In this document: piece by piece, positions 1 through 11,370 of the stretch | Layout: every line of letters begins with the position of its first letter | How positions within the stretch are numbered: position 1 is the stretch's first letter | Assembly: GCF_963576545.1 (NCBI RefSeq) | Contig: NC_083651.1 | Coordinates: forward strand, 13,313,886-13,377,885 | Source of the DNA: Limanda limanda | Taxonomy: Eukaryota > Chordata > Actinopteri > Pleuronectiformes > Pleuronectidae | Length of the DNA stretch: 64,000 bases | Direction: 5' to 3' | Position numbers and translations under genes: made by a program | Notes under the pieces: generated by a model | Databases searched by the model: none | What the model saw: only the letters and a program-made list of their open reading frames with translations | Told to the model about the DNA's origin: nothing

Positions 1-2082
1 CGATGAGAGGAAGTGCGGACATTCCCCTCTGTGGCTGTGCTGTCAGAGATAAGGAGCCACCGGTGACATGTGCTATTCTCGGTTGTGCTCTTCACCGAGG
101 GAAGATGTGGAGGTCCGAGGAGTAATCGCTCCAATGCACACTCGAGGGGGAAATGGAGGGGAGGCGGGGTCACGTCCACAGAGGCCACAGCTGGGGAATC
201 AGCATGTGCTGTGTGAGACGTCCACTCTACTGGACGCCCAAAGGAAATACTGTTTATATAAAACAAAACAAAGGCTACGTGGAATGTTTATAGCTGATGC
301 GTGTATGGCTGCAACTAACAATTCTTTTCATTATCAAGATTGACCTGATGGTTGTCATCTTGATTAATAAAATCATAACTGTTATTTGTCTGCAGACTGC
401 TCAACACAATTTGCTGAGACCCAAACCGACGTCTCCAAGTTGTTGTTTTTTGTTTCCAAACCCCAGAGACGCTGAATCCACAATGATATAAAACACAGAG
501 AAAAGCAGCGCACTTTAAACATTTGACGTGTTGGAACCAGATAAAATGGTTAATAGACCATATACTTTAAAAAACTGACTTTAATAATTATTCAGATATC
601 AATACAACAAACTGTTATATGGAGCGATGCAGTAAGATTTCATTCAATTATCACTTTGTGACCTCATGTATACAGAAGTTGTTCAGAATATTACTTTAAA
701 ACAGTTAAAGCTTTGGATAAATGCACCGGTAGAGATAAAATCCTGTGAGTAAAAGCTCAGAAGATATGGGAAGATAATAATTCCTCCTCTGATTTCTTTT
801 TTACTTTAGTTTTAACCACATACAAATTGACAAAGTGCCTGTTTTCCTCTCACTTATACATATTATCATTCCTGTTGTGTGTGTTCTTTAGATTGATCAG
901 TTTACTGACCTCCTGACAAAACATATTGCAACTTGCTACCACACCACAAACACTTACAAACCAAAGAAAAACATTAGTGGATTATCATCAGATTGTTTTG
1001 ATTACTTGTGTGTAAATCTCCTCACTGGTTATTTCAACTGTAACGATGTGTTTCCATTAGAGCCCCAATGAACAATTATTCGAATGATTGATTAGTCTGT
1101 TTTCTCAATGATTCCATTGATTATCTTAATTAAATGCAAAGTTAATGTCTTCAAGAAGCTTCTAAGACCAACTAACCACAGCAGAGATTCAGTTTACTAT
1201 AACGTGAGACAAGAAAAGCAGCAAATCCTCAATTTTGACACACTAAAATAATCAAATAGTTATCTTTAATTTGACTAATTAAAATAATTTGATCATTTGA
1301 ATAGTTGCTGATTGCTGTGCTTTCAAATCCAAGCCATGAATTTCTTAATGGGCCAACAGTTTCGACTCTAGTTTCCATATTCCAGGGGATGACTGTGTTC
1401 CCATGGGATTCCTGTGGTCAGATCTCCAGCTGGCTGTTTGTTGGAATCAGTGTGGACAGCAGGATTAGGCTCTGATTCCTTTAGCAGAGGCAGATGTTCC
1501 AGCCAGACCAGTTCAGAGCTTACCCAGGGAAAGACCAGGCCTATTAGGGCCTCTGCTCTGCTTGTGTGCAGATGTTTAAAAGGTCCCTGCGCAGCAGCCA
1601 CACTCATGTATGTGTGTCAGCCGCTGGATGTGCTCCAGCCGTCATGCCGAGTGATTTCATGAATAAATCAGCCCCAGCTCGGGCCTGTGAGATCACTACG
1701 AAGATGATCAAACAGTGAGATGGAGGAGATCCCGCAGAGAGAGAGAGAGAGCTCTGACTGTGGGGGCTGAGCAGACTGTATGTGGAGCATATCAATGGGG
1801 AGTGGGTTGCATTGATCAGGGTTTTATTTCCGATGCCACAGATAGGCTTGCATTGTCCCGGTCGGTGTGCAGCCATTCGGGGGGGGGGGGGGGGGCGATA
1901 AGGCCTGAGAACAAATGAAAACAACAGCATGTGGGCAACGCGTCGATCCCAGCGGCAGTAAGCAGCTTATGTTTGGCCGGAGACATGTTTATAACGCGAG
2001 AAAGAAACCGTCCGTGGAGTCGACACCTGTGCGTAATGACGCTGGTTCCATGGACGGTGCAGAGTAGATGAAGAACGCTGTG

Positions 2083-2134
<52 letters not shown>

Positions 2135-2208
2135 TGTGTCTGTGTGTGTAGGGGGGGGGGGGGGACACACACACACACACACACACAAGTAAACAAGTCC
2201 CCACTGAC
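1..2208. other. Region without a recognisable gene; presumed xk intron 1
   Basis: No exon of xk or of any other family was recognised here. Because xk runs on the minus strand and its first coding exon ends at 2209, this stretch should be part of its first intron. It holds AT-rich unique sequence, a poly-G run near 1880-1896, and a compound simple repeat just beside the exon (about 2080-2187: CT, then GT, then G, then AC). The open frames in it are short and low in complexity and look like chance. Confidence 0.5.
2080..2187. repeat. Compound microsatellite CT/GT/G/AC
   Basis: A run of CT dinucleotides passes into GT dinucleotides, then a run of about 13 G, then AC dinucleotides. It lies about 20 bp inside the intron from the xk exon 1 donor site. 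The purine/pyrimidine switch could form unusual DNA structure, but nothing shows a function. Confidence 0.95.
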
Positions 2209-2453
2209 CTGACGATGGGTCCGAACTGCAGGATGTGCAGCAGCAGGATGAGCGGTCGGTCCCGGCCCAGGTCCCGGTGGATGAAGGTGAGGGTGAGCTG
2301 CACCAGCACGGACGGCACCAGCGTGAAGAGGAGCGTGAGCCCCTGCCAGATCTGGTCCCCGGCGGAGCGGTACGTGGAGCTCAGGTACAGAGCCGCCGTG
2401 GTCTCGGCCGTGAACAGGGACACCGACACAAAGATGGAGCTGGGGAGGCGCAT
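2209..2453 (-). CDS. xk: xk first coding exon (XK membrane protein, partial)
   Basis: This exon starts at an ATG on the minus strand at 2453 and runs 81 codons plus 2 nt to a GTCAGT donor at 2208. The peptide begins MRLPSS and continues with AETTAAL, SSTYRS and LTLLF, then [14 protein letters not shown] and QFGPIVR. This closely matches the N-terminus of vertebrate XK, the Kell-associated multi-pass protein of the XK/XKR family, whose members work with VPS13A or act as lipid scramblases. Two hydrophobic segments are visible (about residues 5-22 and 38-56). The human gene has a coding exon ending at the equivalent place. The remaining exons must lie beyond the left edge of the window, so the gene is partial here because of the cut, not because it is broken. 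Other XKR members are less similar as I recall them. Confidence 0.85.
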
Positions 2454-2700
2454 CCTCGCTCACTCCGCCATCTGGGGAAGGCGGCGCGCTGCTCGGCCCG
2501 GGGCTCGGTCATCCATCCCGCAGCAGCAGCCACAGCTCTCCGGGTCTCTGGCCACACTGGACGTCGGGGAGTGGGGGGGCACGAGCCGCCGCAGCAGCAG
2601 CAGGAGGGAGGCTGGATGTGTTCACAGCCAGGTGTCGTCCCGGCGAGGGACTGCAGGGGGCGACAAAGGCGCCGCGCTCTCCTGCGAGCGGCAGTTATAA
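2454..2700 (-). promoter_or_regulatory. GC-rich, CpG-rich 5' region of xk
   Basis: Directly upstream of the xk ATG, about 240 bp are much richer in G+C and CpG than the surrounding AT-rich DNA. This fits a CpG-island promoter and 5' UTR. CAG/CTG triplets cluster around 2520-2610. No TATA box was found. The exact transcription start cannot be read from the sequence. Confidence 0.55.
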
Positions 2701-3363
2701 TTCATTTTTATAGAGTTTTTAATAATGAGGAAATAATAATAATTATTACTATTTATTGATATGAAATACATATAATGTATCGTAATATAATGATATCAGT
2801 TATAGATTTTTATTTATTTTGTTTGTTTGGTGTTTTTTCCTCTATTCTGTCCCTCACATGTCACTGTTGTATGTGATATTATGAAAACAAAGATGAAGTT
2901 GAACATAAGACTTGTAGCTGTTGATACAATACAACATAACAAGCTATATAAATGAAGCAATAAACTGGAAAACACTAAGATTGAGATATCTTTTTCTTTA
3001 ATGGTCCTGGTTTTTCTCCAATTACAACAATAACAACTGCCCTCTACAGGCTTATGGGACAGTTATGGATATTTCCATCCAGAGGTTCTCAGGTTCTACT
3101 ATTATACATATGCTGAGCTTTGATATTCTCAAACATCCGTCAACAATATGGTGCTTGGTAATTAAGGCGTTTAGAAATGTTATTTCCATCAATACATGCG
3201 GATACTGAGCCTCATAATCAATGAATGTTTTACAATTTAGAGACTCAGTTGCTTGTTGGTTTAGGTTTTTAAAATTATTCCCATTGTTTGAGCTAAATCA
3301 GTGAATGTGTAAATTAAATTGAGTCTCTTCAGCTTTGAGACGTGAACAGATGAATTATCTTCT
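2701..3363. other. Intergenic DNA, nothing recognised
   Basis: AT-rich sequence between the xk promoter and the first hAT-like element. No conserved coding frame, RNA gene or recognisable repeat was seen. Confidence 0.5.
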
Positions 3364-4479
3364 AGGGTGGTCATTCCCAAAGTGTGGGCCGCGGCCCCCT
3401 GATGGGCCGTGAAGCCACTGCAGGTGGGCCATGAGTAGTCATCAGAAAATAAATAGATAAGAAAGTATCAGATTTGTGAGTAAGCGTTTATTACCACCTA
3501 ATATTTATGATTGATTTAAAAAAATGTAATCATCACAGGTAATGAAACAAAGACACAAGATTTAAATTCTTTGCTGACCGTCACGTTAACACTTGGACGC
3601 ATCCTTAGCGGAGGAATCATAGGTGAGGGAGAACTTTGTTGTGTGCTGGGTCGAGCAAGATGGAGCAGAGGAAAGCTGCTAATGACGAAGGGGAATCAGA
3701 AAGTCCAACTGAATCATTCAAAACTAAAAAGAGGACTCGCAGAAAGGACTCAGGTGAGTACCTGTCGCAGACCCAGAGGACAACCCCCCCAGCCTGTGTG
3801 TGCGTGCTGTCTGCTGAGATGCAAGCTAACAAGACCCTGGAACATATGTAAAGTGCGCCGCCGCCATTTAGAAACTAAACAGGGATAATATTTATCCAAG
3901 CCTCAAGCATCTTTTGAGAATACACCAAGAGAGCATCGGACATCCACCCCTCTCATCGGGTGAGTTACAGGTGACACAATGTCACTTTACGTGATGTGTG
4001 ATTCAATATCAAATATATTGAGATAAACTGCTTGAAGTGTCAGACTAGAGGAATTCCAGTGTTAATGTCAGTTTATGGACATCTGATAGCTAGCGTTTTT
4101 GGGGGGGAGTGGGGGGGGGGCTTAAACGCCTTAAGGGTATGTGGTTACGCCTCAAATGTATTTGTCTTCTCCCGGATATTCTGGTTGTGCTCTGTTATAC
4201 AAACAGTAAGAATATATTTTTAACAAAACCCTTTTTGCACTTTCTTTGCATTGGTTGCTTTGCATATTGTAATGCTTTTATGTGGACGTTATTGGATTTT
4301 CACTGCACATGCCTGCGTTCATATACAATTATTTTTGCTATTAAATGAATAATATGTATGATTCTAGTCCTGTGTGTGGATCATTTAGTTGTGATTAAAG
4401 GTGTGGGTGGGCAGCACACATTTTTCAGTTTTCGAATTGGGCCACGACATTCTTAAGTTTGGGAATTGCTGTTCAAGGG
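3364..4479. mobile_element. hAT-like DNA transposon, internally deleted
   Basis: The left end (AGGGTGGTCATTCCCAAAGT) and the reverse complement of the right end (CCCTTGAACAGCAATTCCCA) share the ATTCCCAAA core. A copy of a G/C-rich GGGCC block lies inside each end. This resembles the common vertebrate hAT terminal pattern (CAG-GGTTCCCAAA, then GCGG). At 3660-3755 a short frame reads KMEQRKA, then KTKKRTRRKDSGEYL, like the basic start of hAT/ZBED-type transposases, but it ends early and no catalytic core is present. A clean 8-bp target duplication was not found, so the outer limits are approximate. Confidence 0.55.
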
Positions 4480-4754
4480 ATTCAGATGAATGCAATTAAA
4501 ATAAATGTATTCTTTATCAAAGGTAACACTGGAAAGGTGAATTATTTAAATATAATGGAAAGGGTGATGGATTTCTATAGCAAGTGAATAGTGAGGGAGA
4601 CTTAAAGGGATCTAGTGGTGAGGATGAAAATTGCAACTAATCGAGACCACATGCCTCCCACTCTCCCTCCAAATTCATGAAGGTTTGTCCCTTTGGGGCC
4701 ACCGTAGAAACATGGTGATGCAACATGGAAGATGGCCCATTAAGTTGCTCACTC

Positions 4755-5035
4755 TTAAAGGTTCAGTGTGTATAATTAAGTGACAACTAGTGGTGAAGTT
4801 TCACTTTGCAGCTGAACACCCCTCACCTCAGCATCCCCTTCCAAACATGGAAGAGAACCTGTAGCCTTCAGTTGTCATAAAAACTCAAAAGTGTTTGAGT
4901 TTGTCCGCTCTGGGTTACTCTAAAAATACATGGCAGCCTCCTTAGAGAGGACCCGCTCCTGATGTGAATATAAAGTATTTGATTATAAAGGGCTCATTCT
5001 AGGGTAAAGAAAACAACAATTTATACATGTAAAGG
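4755..5035 (+). repeat. Dispersed fish repeat, copy 1
   Basis: The segment begins near AAAGGTTCAGTGTGT and contains ACTAGTGGTGAAGTTTCACT, GCAGCTGAACACCCCTCACC and GGGCTCATTCTAGGGTAAA. A related copy lies in inverse orientation at 39744-40014 in this window. Two diverged copies 35 kb apart show that it is an interspersed element, probably a SINE or a short non-autonomous DNA element. The superfamily was not determined. Confidence 0.65.
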
Positions 5036-5261
5036 AAACTGTGGAAAACACAACCACTCTATATTTCAGTTGTTTATTTTCTAACAGACATATTTTTGTA
5101 AATAGATCTCCATAAAACAGATGCAAAATAGGTAGCTTTTGCCAACATTAGCAGAACTTGATGTAATATGTTCTTGGGCAACTTTAAAAGATTTGGACAA
5201 ACAATGACGAAAGTAGTTACCAGTCAATTTTCCGGCACCATTGTCTGTTTCAGCTGTATAT

Positions 5262-5268
5262 GTGTAGA
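5262..5268. repeat. Target-site duplication, left copy
   Basis: GTGTAGA immediately left of the inverted-arm element is repeated immediately to its right at 11364-11370. The match extends to 8 bp (GTGTAGAC) if the first base of the arm is counted. KDZ/Zisupton elements are known for 8-bp duplications, so both readings are compatible with that group. Confidence 0.7.
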
Positions 5269-7414
5269 CAACCCAGTCTCATCAGCAAACGTTCAGAGGG
5301 AACGTTGGTCCACTTGGAGAAACGTTTCCATCTCACAATCTGGCCTATCAGATTGTGAGATGGGAACGTTCGGTCCGGCCATTGCTTTGCATTGGAGTGT
5401 TCTCACGTCACGTGACTCCCAAGTTCCCGTCTGCGGAAAGGAAAGATGGCGGACATTTTTCAGATTTAAATGTAATTTTGTAACTTAGTCTGGGCATAAA
5501 AATACATTCTGACACCATTTCTAGCGAGAAATGTGCTCTTTGCTTCCACAGTCTTCAGCCAGTTCATGCTTATGATCTATATTTTAATAGTTATCATGAA
5601 TGTTTTTACCGTTGCTATGGTGGTTGCTAGGAACGCTGCCATGCCGAGAACCACGTCGTAGCGTGCTGTTTAATTCATCGTCCCTGCGTTGTGTCGTTCA
5701 GTGATCGTGAATATTATTCACGTTATATAAAATGAATATTTGATGGTAGATTACACCTCTAAGTCGAAGGATCTAAGAGGTCCCTGTGACTCCGTTCATA
5801 TCGAGGCGGGCCCTAGTGCGGATGCACAAGCGGAACTGACGTAAACAAAGTGTATGTCAACATCCGGTCCCTTTAATACACGACGCTCCGTCATGAACAT
5901 GGAGGGCTTGGAGGACGACGATGTTATCTTCCTTCCGTCAGGTCAGTAGTTTACTGTTTTTAAAGATTGTTACGATCTAGGTTCACAGACCGAGTGCTGA
6001 GACAGCAAAGGCGGAGTCCGTCGATACACGCAACGGACGTTATTCATCAGCTAATATTCCATTGTTTTGCCACAGGCTGCGGCCCGCGATGGCCTGTGTT
6101 ACCTGGGATGTGAATAAATGGATGGTGGAACTAGTTCAAGATGCTTAGCTCATCATTGATTCTATTTAATTTGATTTCGTTTTCTCAAATTAAGGATGGT
6201 TTATGATTTAACTTTGATTTATGAATGCTTTAGATTAACAAGGAGTGTCTCCACAATATCAGATAAATTTGGTTTAATTTATAGTATGCTATATAACAAT
6301 AATGTTTTCAAAACAAGATGTTAGGGCGTTGCAATTAATTTTATAAAACAATTGCTATGTTCTGTATTTTAATCAAGGAGGATCCAGGAGAACTGGAGAG
6401 AAAGAGAAGCCGATTGAGGCCACTACCACCATCCACATACATCGAGGAATATGAGATAGAGAAATTATCCTGCCATTAAAGAGGTAATTTTAAGTTACTT
6501 ACCAGAAACACCATTTTATATAATATACCATATAGACATTTTTATTAAATCTCCTAAGTACGCTTGGTGAAATACAAGTTAATATCACACTGAAATAATC
6601 TTGATCAATCATGCTTCCCTGCTGTGATTGTTCAACAGGGAAAACAACTTTTTCCACAGTAAGGCAGGTAAATTTGATTGGAAGGAATCTAAATGTTTTT
6701 TTTAGAAAAACATCTATGCAGTATTATCATTTAAGATTGCTTGTGCATTGAAATAATTGCTTTTTGTCTTTGAATTTCAGGGTGATGCAGTCATATACTT
6801 TTTCAGTGGACATTGCTGATCTAGCGGCTCTGGGAATGTCACAACAAGCTTTTGTTAGCATGCCTGAACATTGCACAAAAGTCTTAGGACGGTGAGTATA
6901 AAATGGAAGTAATTACCCACTGTTTGCCATATGTTTCCCATATATTTACTGTAATATAGTGTTTGATTTTGATGTATTTTTCTAGCAGATTGTTAAGATA
7001 TGCGGTGATACCATGCTAAATGCATTACTGGAATAGACCCATGCCAAATTTGAAGTTGAGGGGCTGTTTCAGGTGCAGAATTCAGTGCCCTGCGTGCACA
7101 CCCTCCATGTTGGCTTTTGCAGTGGATGGGATCCGTAAACTATACGGCTTTAGGTCCAGTAATGGGTGTCAGATGTTCAGCAGTGGATGACAGGTACTGT
7201 GGAAAAAAATTGTTGCACAATGTCCTTTGACTCTGTTTACACAAGGTCAACACAAAAAGGTTTGATTGTAAACTGATATTGGTACGAATATATTTTATTC
7301 TCCTCTTCACAAGGACCAACCAATCAAAATGACTTGCAGGACGCCATTGATGGACTCTTTTTGAGCATTAAGCAGCAAACCCTTCAGCTGTATCGTCAGA
7401 CTGGTGAGACAACA
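5269..7414 (+). repeat. Left arm of the 2.1-kb inverted repeat
   Basis: This is one half of the near-perfect palindrome; its partner is 9218-11363. The outer end begins CAACCCAGTCTCATCAG. The inner end is GGTGAGACAAC, after which the two arms stop matching abruptly. Near the outer end a secondary hairpin lies at 5328-5363: the stem TCTCACAATCT / AGATTGTGAGA encloses an 8-base loop, so the tip of each arm is itself foldable. Confidence 0.9.
5893..7193 (+). pseudogene. Broken KDZ-type transposase 5' exons, left arm
   Basis: A candidate first exon at 5893-5941 encodes MNMEGLEDDDVIFLPS and ends in a GT donor. A piece near 6380-6480 is open in a frame reading ELERKRSRLRPLPPS then IEEYE. The exon 6781-6891 reads ADLAALGMSQQAFVSMPEHC. 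The segment 6986-7193 reads QIVKICGDT, then an in-frame TAG, then KFEVEG; after a frame change it reads CPACTPSMLAFAVDGIRKLY. The order matches the N-terminal half of fish KDZ transposases as I recall them. The stop codon, the frame changes and the lack of a catalytic part make it non-functional as it stands. The gene points inward, toward the spacer. Confidence 0.6.
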
Positions 7415-9217
7415 AGATGCCAACTTTAATGCCAATTTCTTCGTGTAACATACTGTGACCAAATGTTTTGATTTCTTTTGTAGATTGTAAAAATAGATAA
7501 CCCATTTATAAAAAAAACAAAACTAGAATTACCGCACTGCGTTGTATGACTCCGCTTACCTGTCCAGTTCCTGTCATATTTCTACATACTTTCTCTCATA
7601 TAAATGTCACTGTAACCTCTTGACAACTGAAACCATAAGATGAGGTCATTGTGGCCTTGACGTTTTGACTTTAAGGCACTTTATAGTCAGTTTGACAATC
7701 CGAAAAAAACATACAGTAATGCCTCCGGCGACTTGCTATTGCAGATGCATTAAAATGTTAGTGTAGTAGACTGGATGTTATTGGACATCTTGTATGGGTA
7801 CACAAATAAATATATTTGGTTTGACATTCTAGATCAACTCAGGATTTCTGTAGAAAAGAAAGCCCTTTCTGTGTGTATATATATACATAAACACAAATGC
7901 ACTATGAAAACGTTTTGTTTTTTATCATATATTCTCAGGCAATGTTGAGGCATTTACAGAGACGGGAAGTGAGGGTCTTCCCTGCGTGCTCAAGAGAAGA
8001 TTGCACAAAGTTCAAGCTTAGCAGGCTGCAGCTGGTCTGACATATTCTGGAACGGCAACAATGTCTTTGGATGACTCCTCCTCTGAAGAGGAAAACATCA
8101 ATCAATCAATCATTGTTTATTGTCATTACCAGAGTACAGGTACAAGGCAACGAAATGGAAAGAACAGTTTGGTTTCAAAGATTACAGCATAACATGAGGG
8201 GAGGGAGGAGAGAAAAAACACGACCCCCAGACTATGCTCCTAGAGGAGAACAGTGTGGGGACAGGAAAAAAAAACACCTCAGCACATAAGCACATACATT
8301 TTAAACATGACTTGCAACGGGGAGGGGGAAACAACATGGTGAGTTGCTTCTCCACTGATGATGAACTGTGAGTGCTGTGGCATTAGCTTGGTATTAGCTT
8401 GGTGTTGGGTAGCTGTTAGCTTAAGCATTTTTAGTTTTTTGCTGCCTGTCTGATATTTATCTTTAAAAAAAAAAATCAGAGTGAACCATCTTCATAATTT
8501 AACACTATGGTTTGTTTGTGTCCTTCAGGTTTTCTCAAGAGAAGCTGCCTCAGCTCCACGGTCCCTCCTGATGCTAACCCCCGGTCTCCATCGCACCATC
8601 CGGGCAAACCTGGAGTCACAGAACTTTGTCCAGAGCTGCCGTCTGAGAATTGTTGATCATATAATTTTCAGCAGATGCCTTAATGTAATGTTTGTGCACA
8701 ATAAATGACATTGATCATAACATATTGGTATTTCCTTGCAGTCATACACCATGATATTGGCAGATAAGATGTTGATTACATTAAAGCAGTGAATGCTCTG
8801 CTTTAAGCAACATAAACACACAATGATCCAATGGATTTGAAGTAGAATGGGCACGTTACATTCTGTAGAGAGTACCTCAGTAACGGAAGTCAGAAAATAA
8901 CTTTATCTGAGGTTCAGTCAGTTATAGTCACAGCAAAGCACACAGGTCTTGTTGTCTAAGTGGCAACCATATCATATTGTTTAAGATGTGTAACATCAAG
9001 CTTGTTTAGCAGTTTAACACACAGTTTAACACACTGTTTATCTTGTTAACACTAAAAGTAGGTGACCCAGATGTTTTACAATGCAATCTGATAAGGTCGT
9101 ATGAGAAACATTCTTAACATTAAAGAAATGAACACAGAGGATACCAATAGATGTTTCACTTTAAATCAGTAGCTGGTAATCGGCAGACTGACTTATTCAA
9201 ACACATTAATACTACAA
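7415..9217. other. Unique spacer between the inverted arms
   Basis: This 1.8-kb centre is single copy in the window. Around 7938-8020 an exon-like frame reads VEAFTETGSEGLPCVLKRR and then meets a stop. At 8100-8160 a stretch containing CATTGTTTATTGTCATTAC and TACAAGGCAACGAAATGGAA resembles the 3' tail region of fish retroelements. A second open piece at 8481-8708 has no family I recognise. No DDE-type catalytic signature was seen. Confidence 0.5.
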
Positions 9218-11363
9218 TGTTGTCTCACCAGTCTGACGATACAGCTGAAGGGTTTGCTGCTTAATGCTCAAAAAGAGTCCATCAATGGCGTCCTGCAAGT
9301 CATTTTGATTGGTTGGTCCTTGTGAAGAGGAGAATAAAATATATTCGTACCAATATCAGTTTACAATCAAACCTTTTTGTGTTGACCTTGTGTAAACAGA
9401 GTCAAAGGACATTGTGCAACAATTTTTTTCCACAGTACCTGTCATCCACTGCTGAACATCTGACACCCATTACTGGACCTAAAGCCGTATAGTTTACGGA
9501 TCCCATCCACTGCAAAAGCCAACATGGAGGGTGTGCACGCAGGGCACTGAATTCTGCACCTGAAACAGCCCCTCAACTTCAAATTTGGCATGGGTCTATT
9601 CCAGTAATGCATTTAGCATGGTATCACCGCATATCTTAACAATCTGCTAGAAAAATACATCAAAATCAAACACTATATTACAGTAAATATATGGGAAACA
9701 TATGGCAAACAGTGGGTAATTACTTCCATTTTATACTCACCGTCCTAAGACTTTTGTGCAATGTTCAGGCATGCTAACAAAAGCTTGTTGTGACATTCCC
9801 AGAGCCGCTAGATCAGCAATGTCCACTGAAAAAGTATATGACTGCATCACCCTGAAATTCAAAGACAAAAAGCAATTATTTCAATGCACAAGCAATCTTA
9901 AATGATAATACTGCATAGATGTTTTTCTAAAAAAAACATTTAGATTCCTTCCAATCAAATTTACCTGCCTTACTGTGGAAAAAGTTGTTTTCCCTGTTGA
10001 ACAATCACAGCAGGGAAGCATGATTGATCAAGATTATTTCAGTGTGATATTAACTTGTATTTCACCAAGCGTACTTTGGAGATTTAATAAAAATGTCTAT
10101 ATGGTATATTATATAAAATGGTGTTTCTGGTAAGTAACTTAAAATTACCTCTTTAATGGCAGGATAATTTCTCTATCTCATATTCCTCGATGTATGTGGA
10201 TGGTGGTAGTGGCCTCAATCGGCTTCTCTTTCTCTCCAGTTCTCCTGGATCCTCCTTGATTAAAATACAGAACATAGCAATTGTTTTATAAAATTAATTG
10301 CAACGCCCTAACATCTTGTTTTGAAAACATTATTGTTATATAGCATACTATAAATTAAACCAAATTTATCTGATATTGTGGAGACACTCCTTGTTAATCT
10401 AAAGCATTCATAAATCAAAGTTAAATCATAAACCATCCTTAATTTGAGAAAACGAAATCAAATTAAATAGAATCAATGATGAGCTAAGCATCTTGAACTA
10501 GTTCCACCATCCATTTATTCACATCCCAGGTAACACAGGCCATCGCGGGCCGCAGCCTGTGGCAAAACAATGGAATATTAGCTGATGAATAACGTCCGTT
10601 GCGTGTATCGACGGACTCCGCCTTTGCTGTCTCAGCACTCGGTCTGTGAACCTAGATCGTAACAATCTTTAAAAACAGTAAACTACTGACCTGACGGAAG
10701 GAAGATAACATCGTCGTCCTCCAAGCCCTCCATGTTCATGACGGAGCGTCGTGTATTAAAGGGACCGGATGTTGACATACACTTTGTTTACGTCAGTTCC
10801 GCTTGTGCATCCGCACTAGGGCCCGCCTCGATATGAACGGAGTCACAGGGACCTCTTAGATCCTTCGACTTAGAGGTGTAATCTACCATCAAATATTCAT
10901 TTTATATAACGTGAATAATATTCACGATCACTGAACGACACAACGCAGGGACGATGAATTAAACAGCACGCTACGACGTGGTTCTCGGCATGGCAGCGTT
11001 CCTAGCAACCACCATAGCAACGGTAAAAACATTCATGATAACTATTAAAATATAGATCATAAGCATGAACTGGCTGAAGACTGTGGAAGCAAAGAGCACA
11101 TTTCTCGCTAGAAATGGTGTCAGAATGTATTTTTATGCCCAGACTAAGTTACAAAATTACATTTAAATCTGAAAAATGTCCGCCATCTTTCCTTTCCGCA
11201 GACGGGAACTTGGGAGTCACGTGACGTGAGAACACTCCAATGCAAAGCAATGGCCGGACCGAACGTTCCCATCTCACAATCTGATAGGCCAGATTGTGAG
11301 ATGGAAACGTTTCTCCAAGTGGACCAACGTTCCCTCTGAACGTTTGCTGATGAGCCTGGGTTG
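9218..11363 (-). repeat. Right arm of the 2.1-kb inverted repeat
   Basis: This is the reverse complement of 5269-7414. It begins inward with GTTGTCTCACC and ends outward with CTGATGAGCCTGGGTTG. The secondary hairpin is mirrored at 11269-11304. Spot comparison over several hundred bases in five places gave near identity, implying recent formation, gene conversion between the arms, or both. Confidence 0.9.
9439..10739 (-). pseudogene. Broken KDZ-type transposase 5' exons, right arm
   Basis: This is the mirror copy of the gene relic in the left arm, reading inward from an ATG at 10739. The same stop codon (TAG after LLE) and the same frame changes are present, so the damage occurred before the arms became duplicates or has been shared by conversion. 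With its partner it forms two convergent transcription units. Read-through from either promoter into the other arm would make a self-complementary RNA. Confidence 0.6.
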
Positions 11364-11370
11364 GTGTAGA
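11364..11370. repeat. Target-site duplication, right copy
   Basis: GTGTAGA directly abuts the outer end of the right arm, matching 5262-5268. Confidence 0.7.

Larger units (their letters stand above)
5269..11363. mobile_element. 6.1-kb foldback DNA transposon, KDZ/Zisupton-like
   Basis: The two arms, 5269-7414 and 9218-11363, are reverse complements of each other. Left position x pairs with right position 16632-x at both ends of the arms, so there is no net length difference over 2,146 bp. Where I compared them base by base only isolated substitutions appeared (for example CTCCTAAG against CTCCAAAG). The element is flanked by a 7-8 bp direct repeat, as expected for insertion. Each arm carries relics of a multi-exon gene whose best frames contain KICGD, KFEVE, CPACTP and VDGIRKLYGFRS. 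I recognise these as the N-terminal zinc-binding region of KDZ-type (Zisupton/CxC) transposases of fish. The unique centre (7415-9217) encodes no recognisable catalytic core. The element is therefore probably non-autonomous and mobilised in trans. An assembly fold-back is the main alternative, but the target duplication, the unique spacer and the substitutions argue against it. Confidence 0.75.

Noticed and set aside
1816..2463. 215-codon Pro/His-rich frame over xk exon 1
   Set aside because: It is a shifted frame through the GC-rich exon and the adjoining microsatellite; the XK frame has the clear family match.
5269..11363. Palindrome as a pure assembly artefact
   Set aside because: The 7-8 bp flanking duplication, a 1.8-kb unique centre and substitutions between the arms favour a real element, although long reads are needed to settle it.
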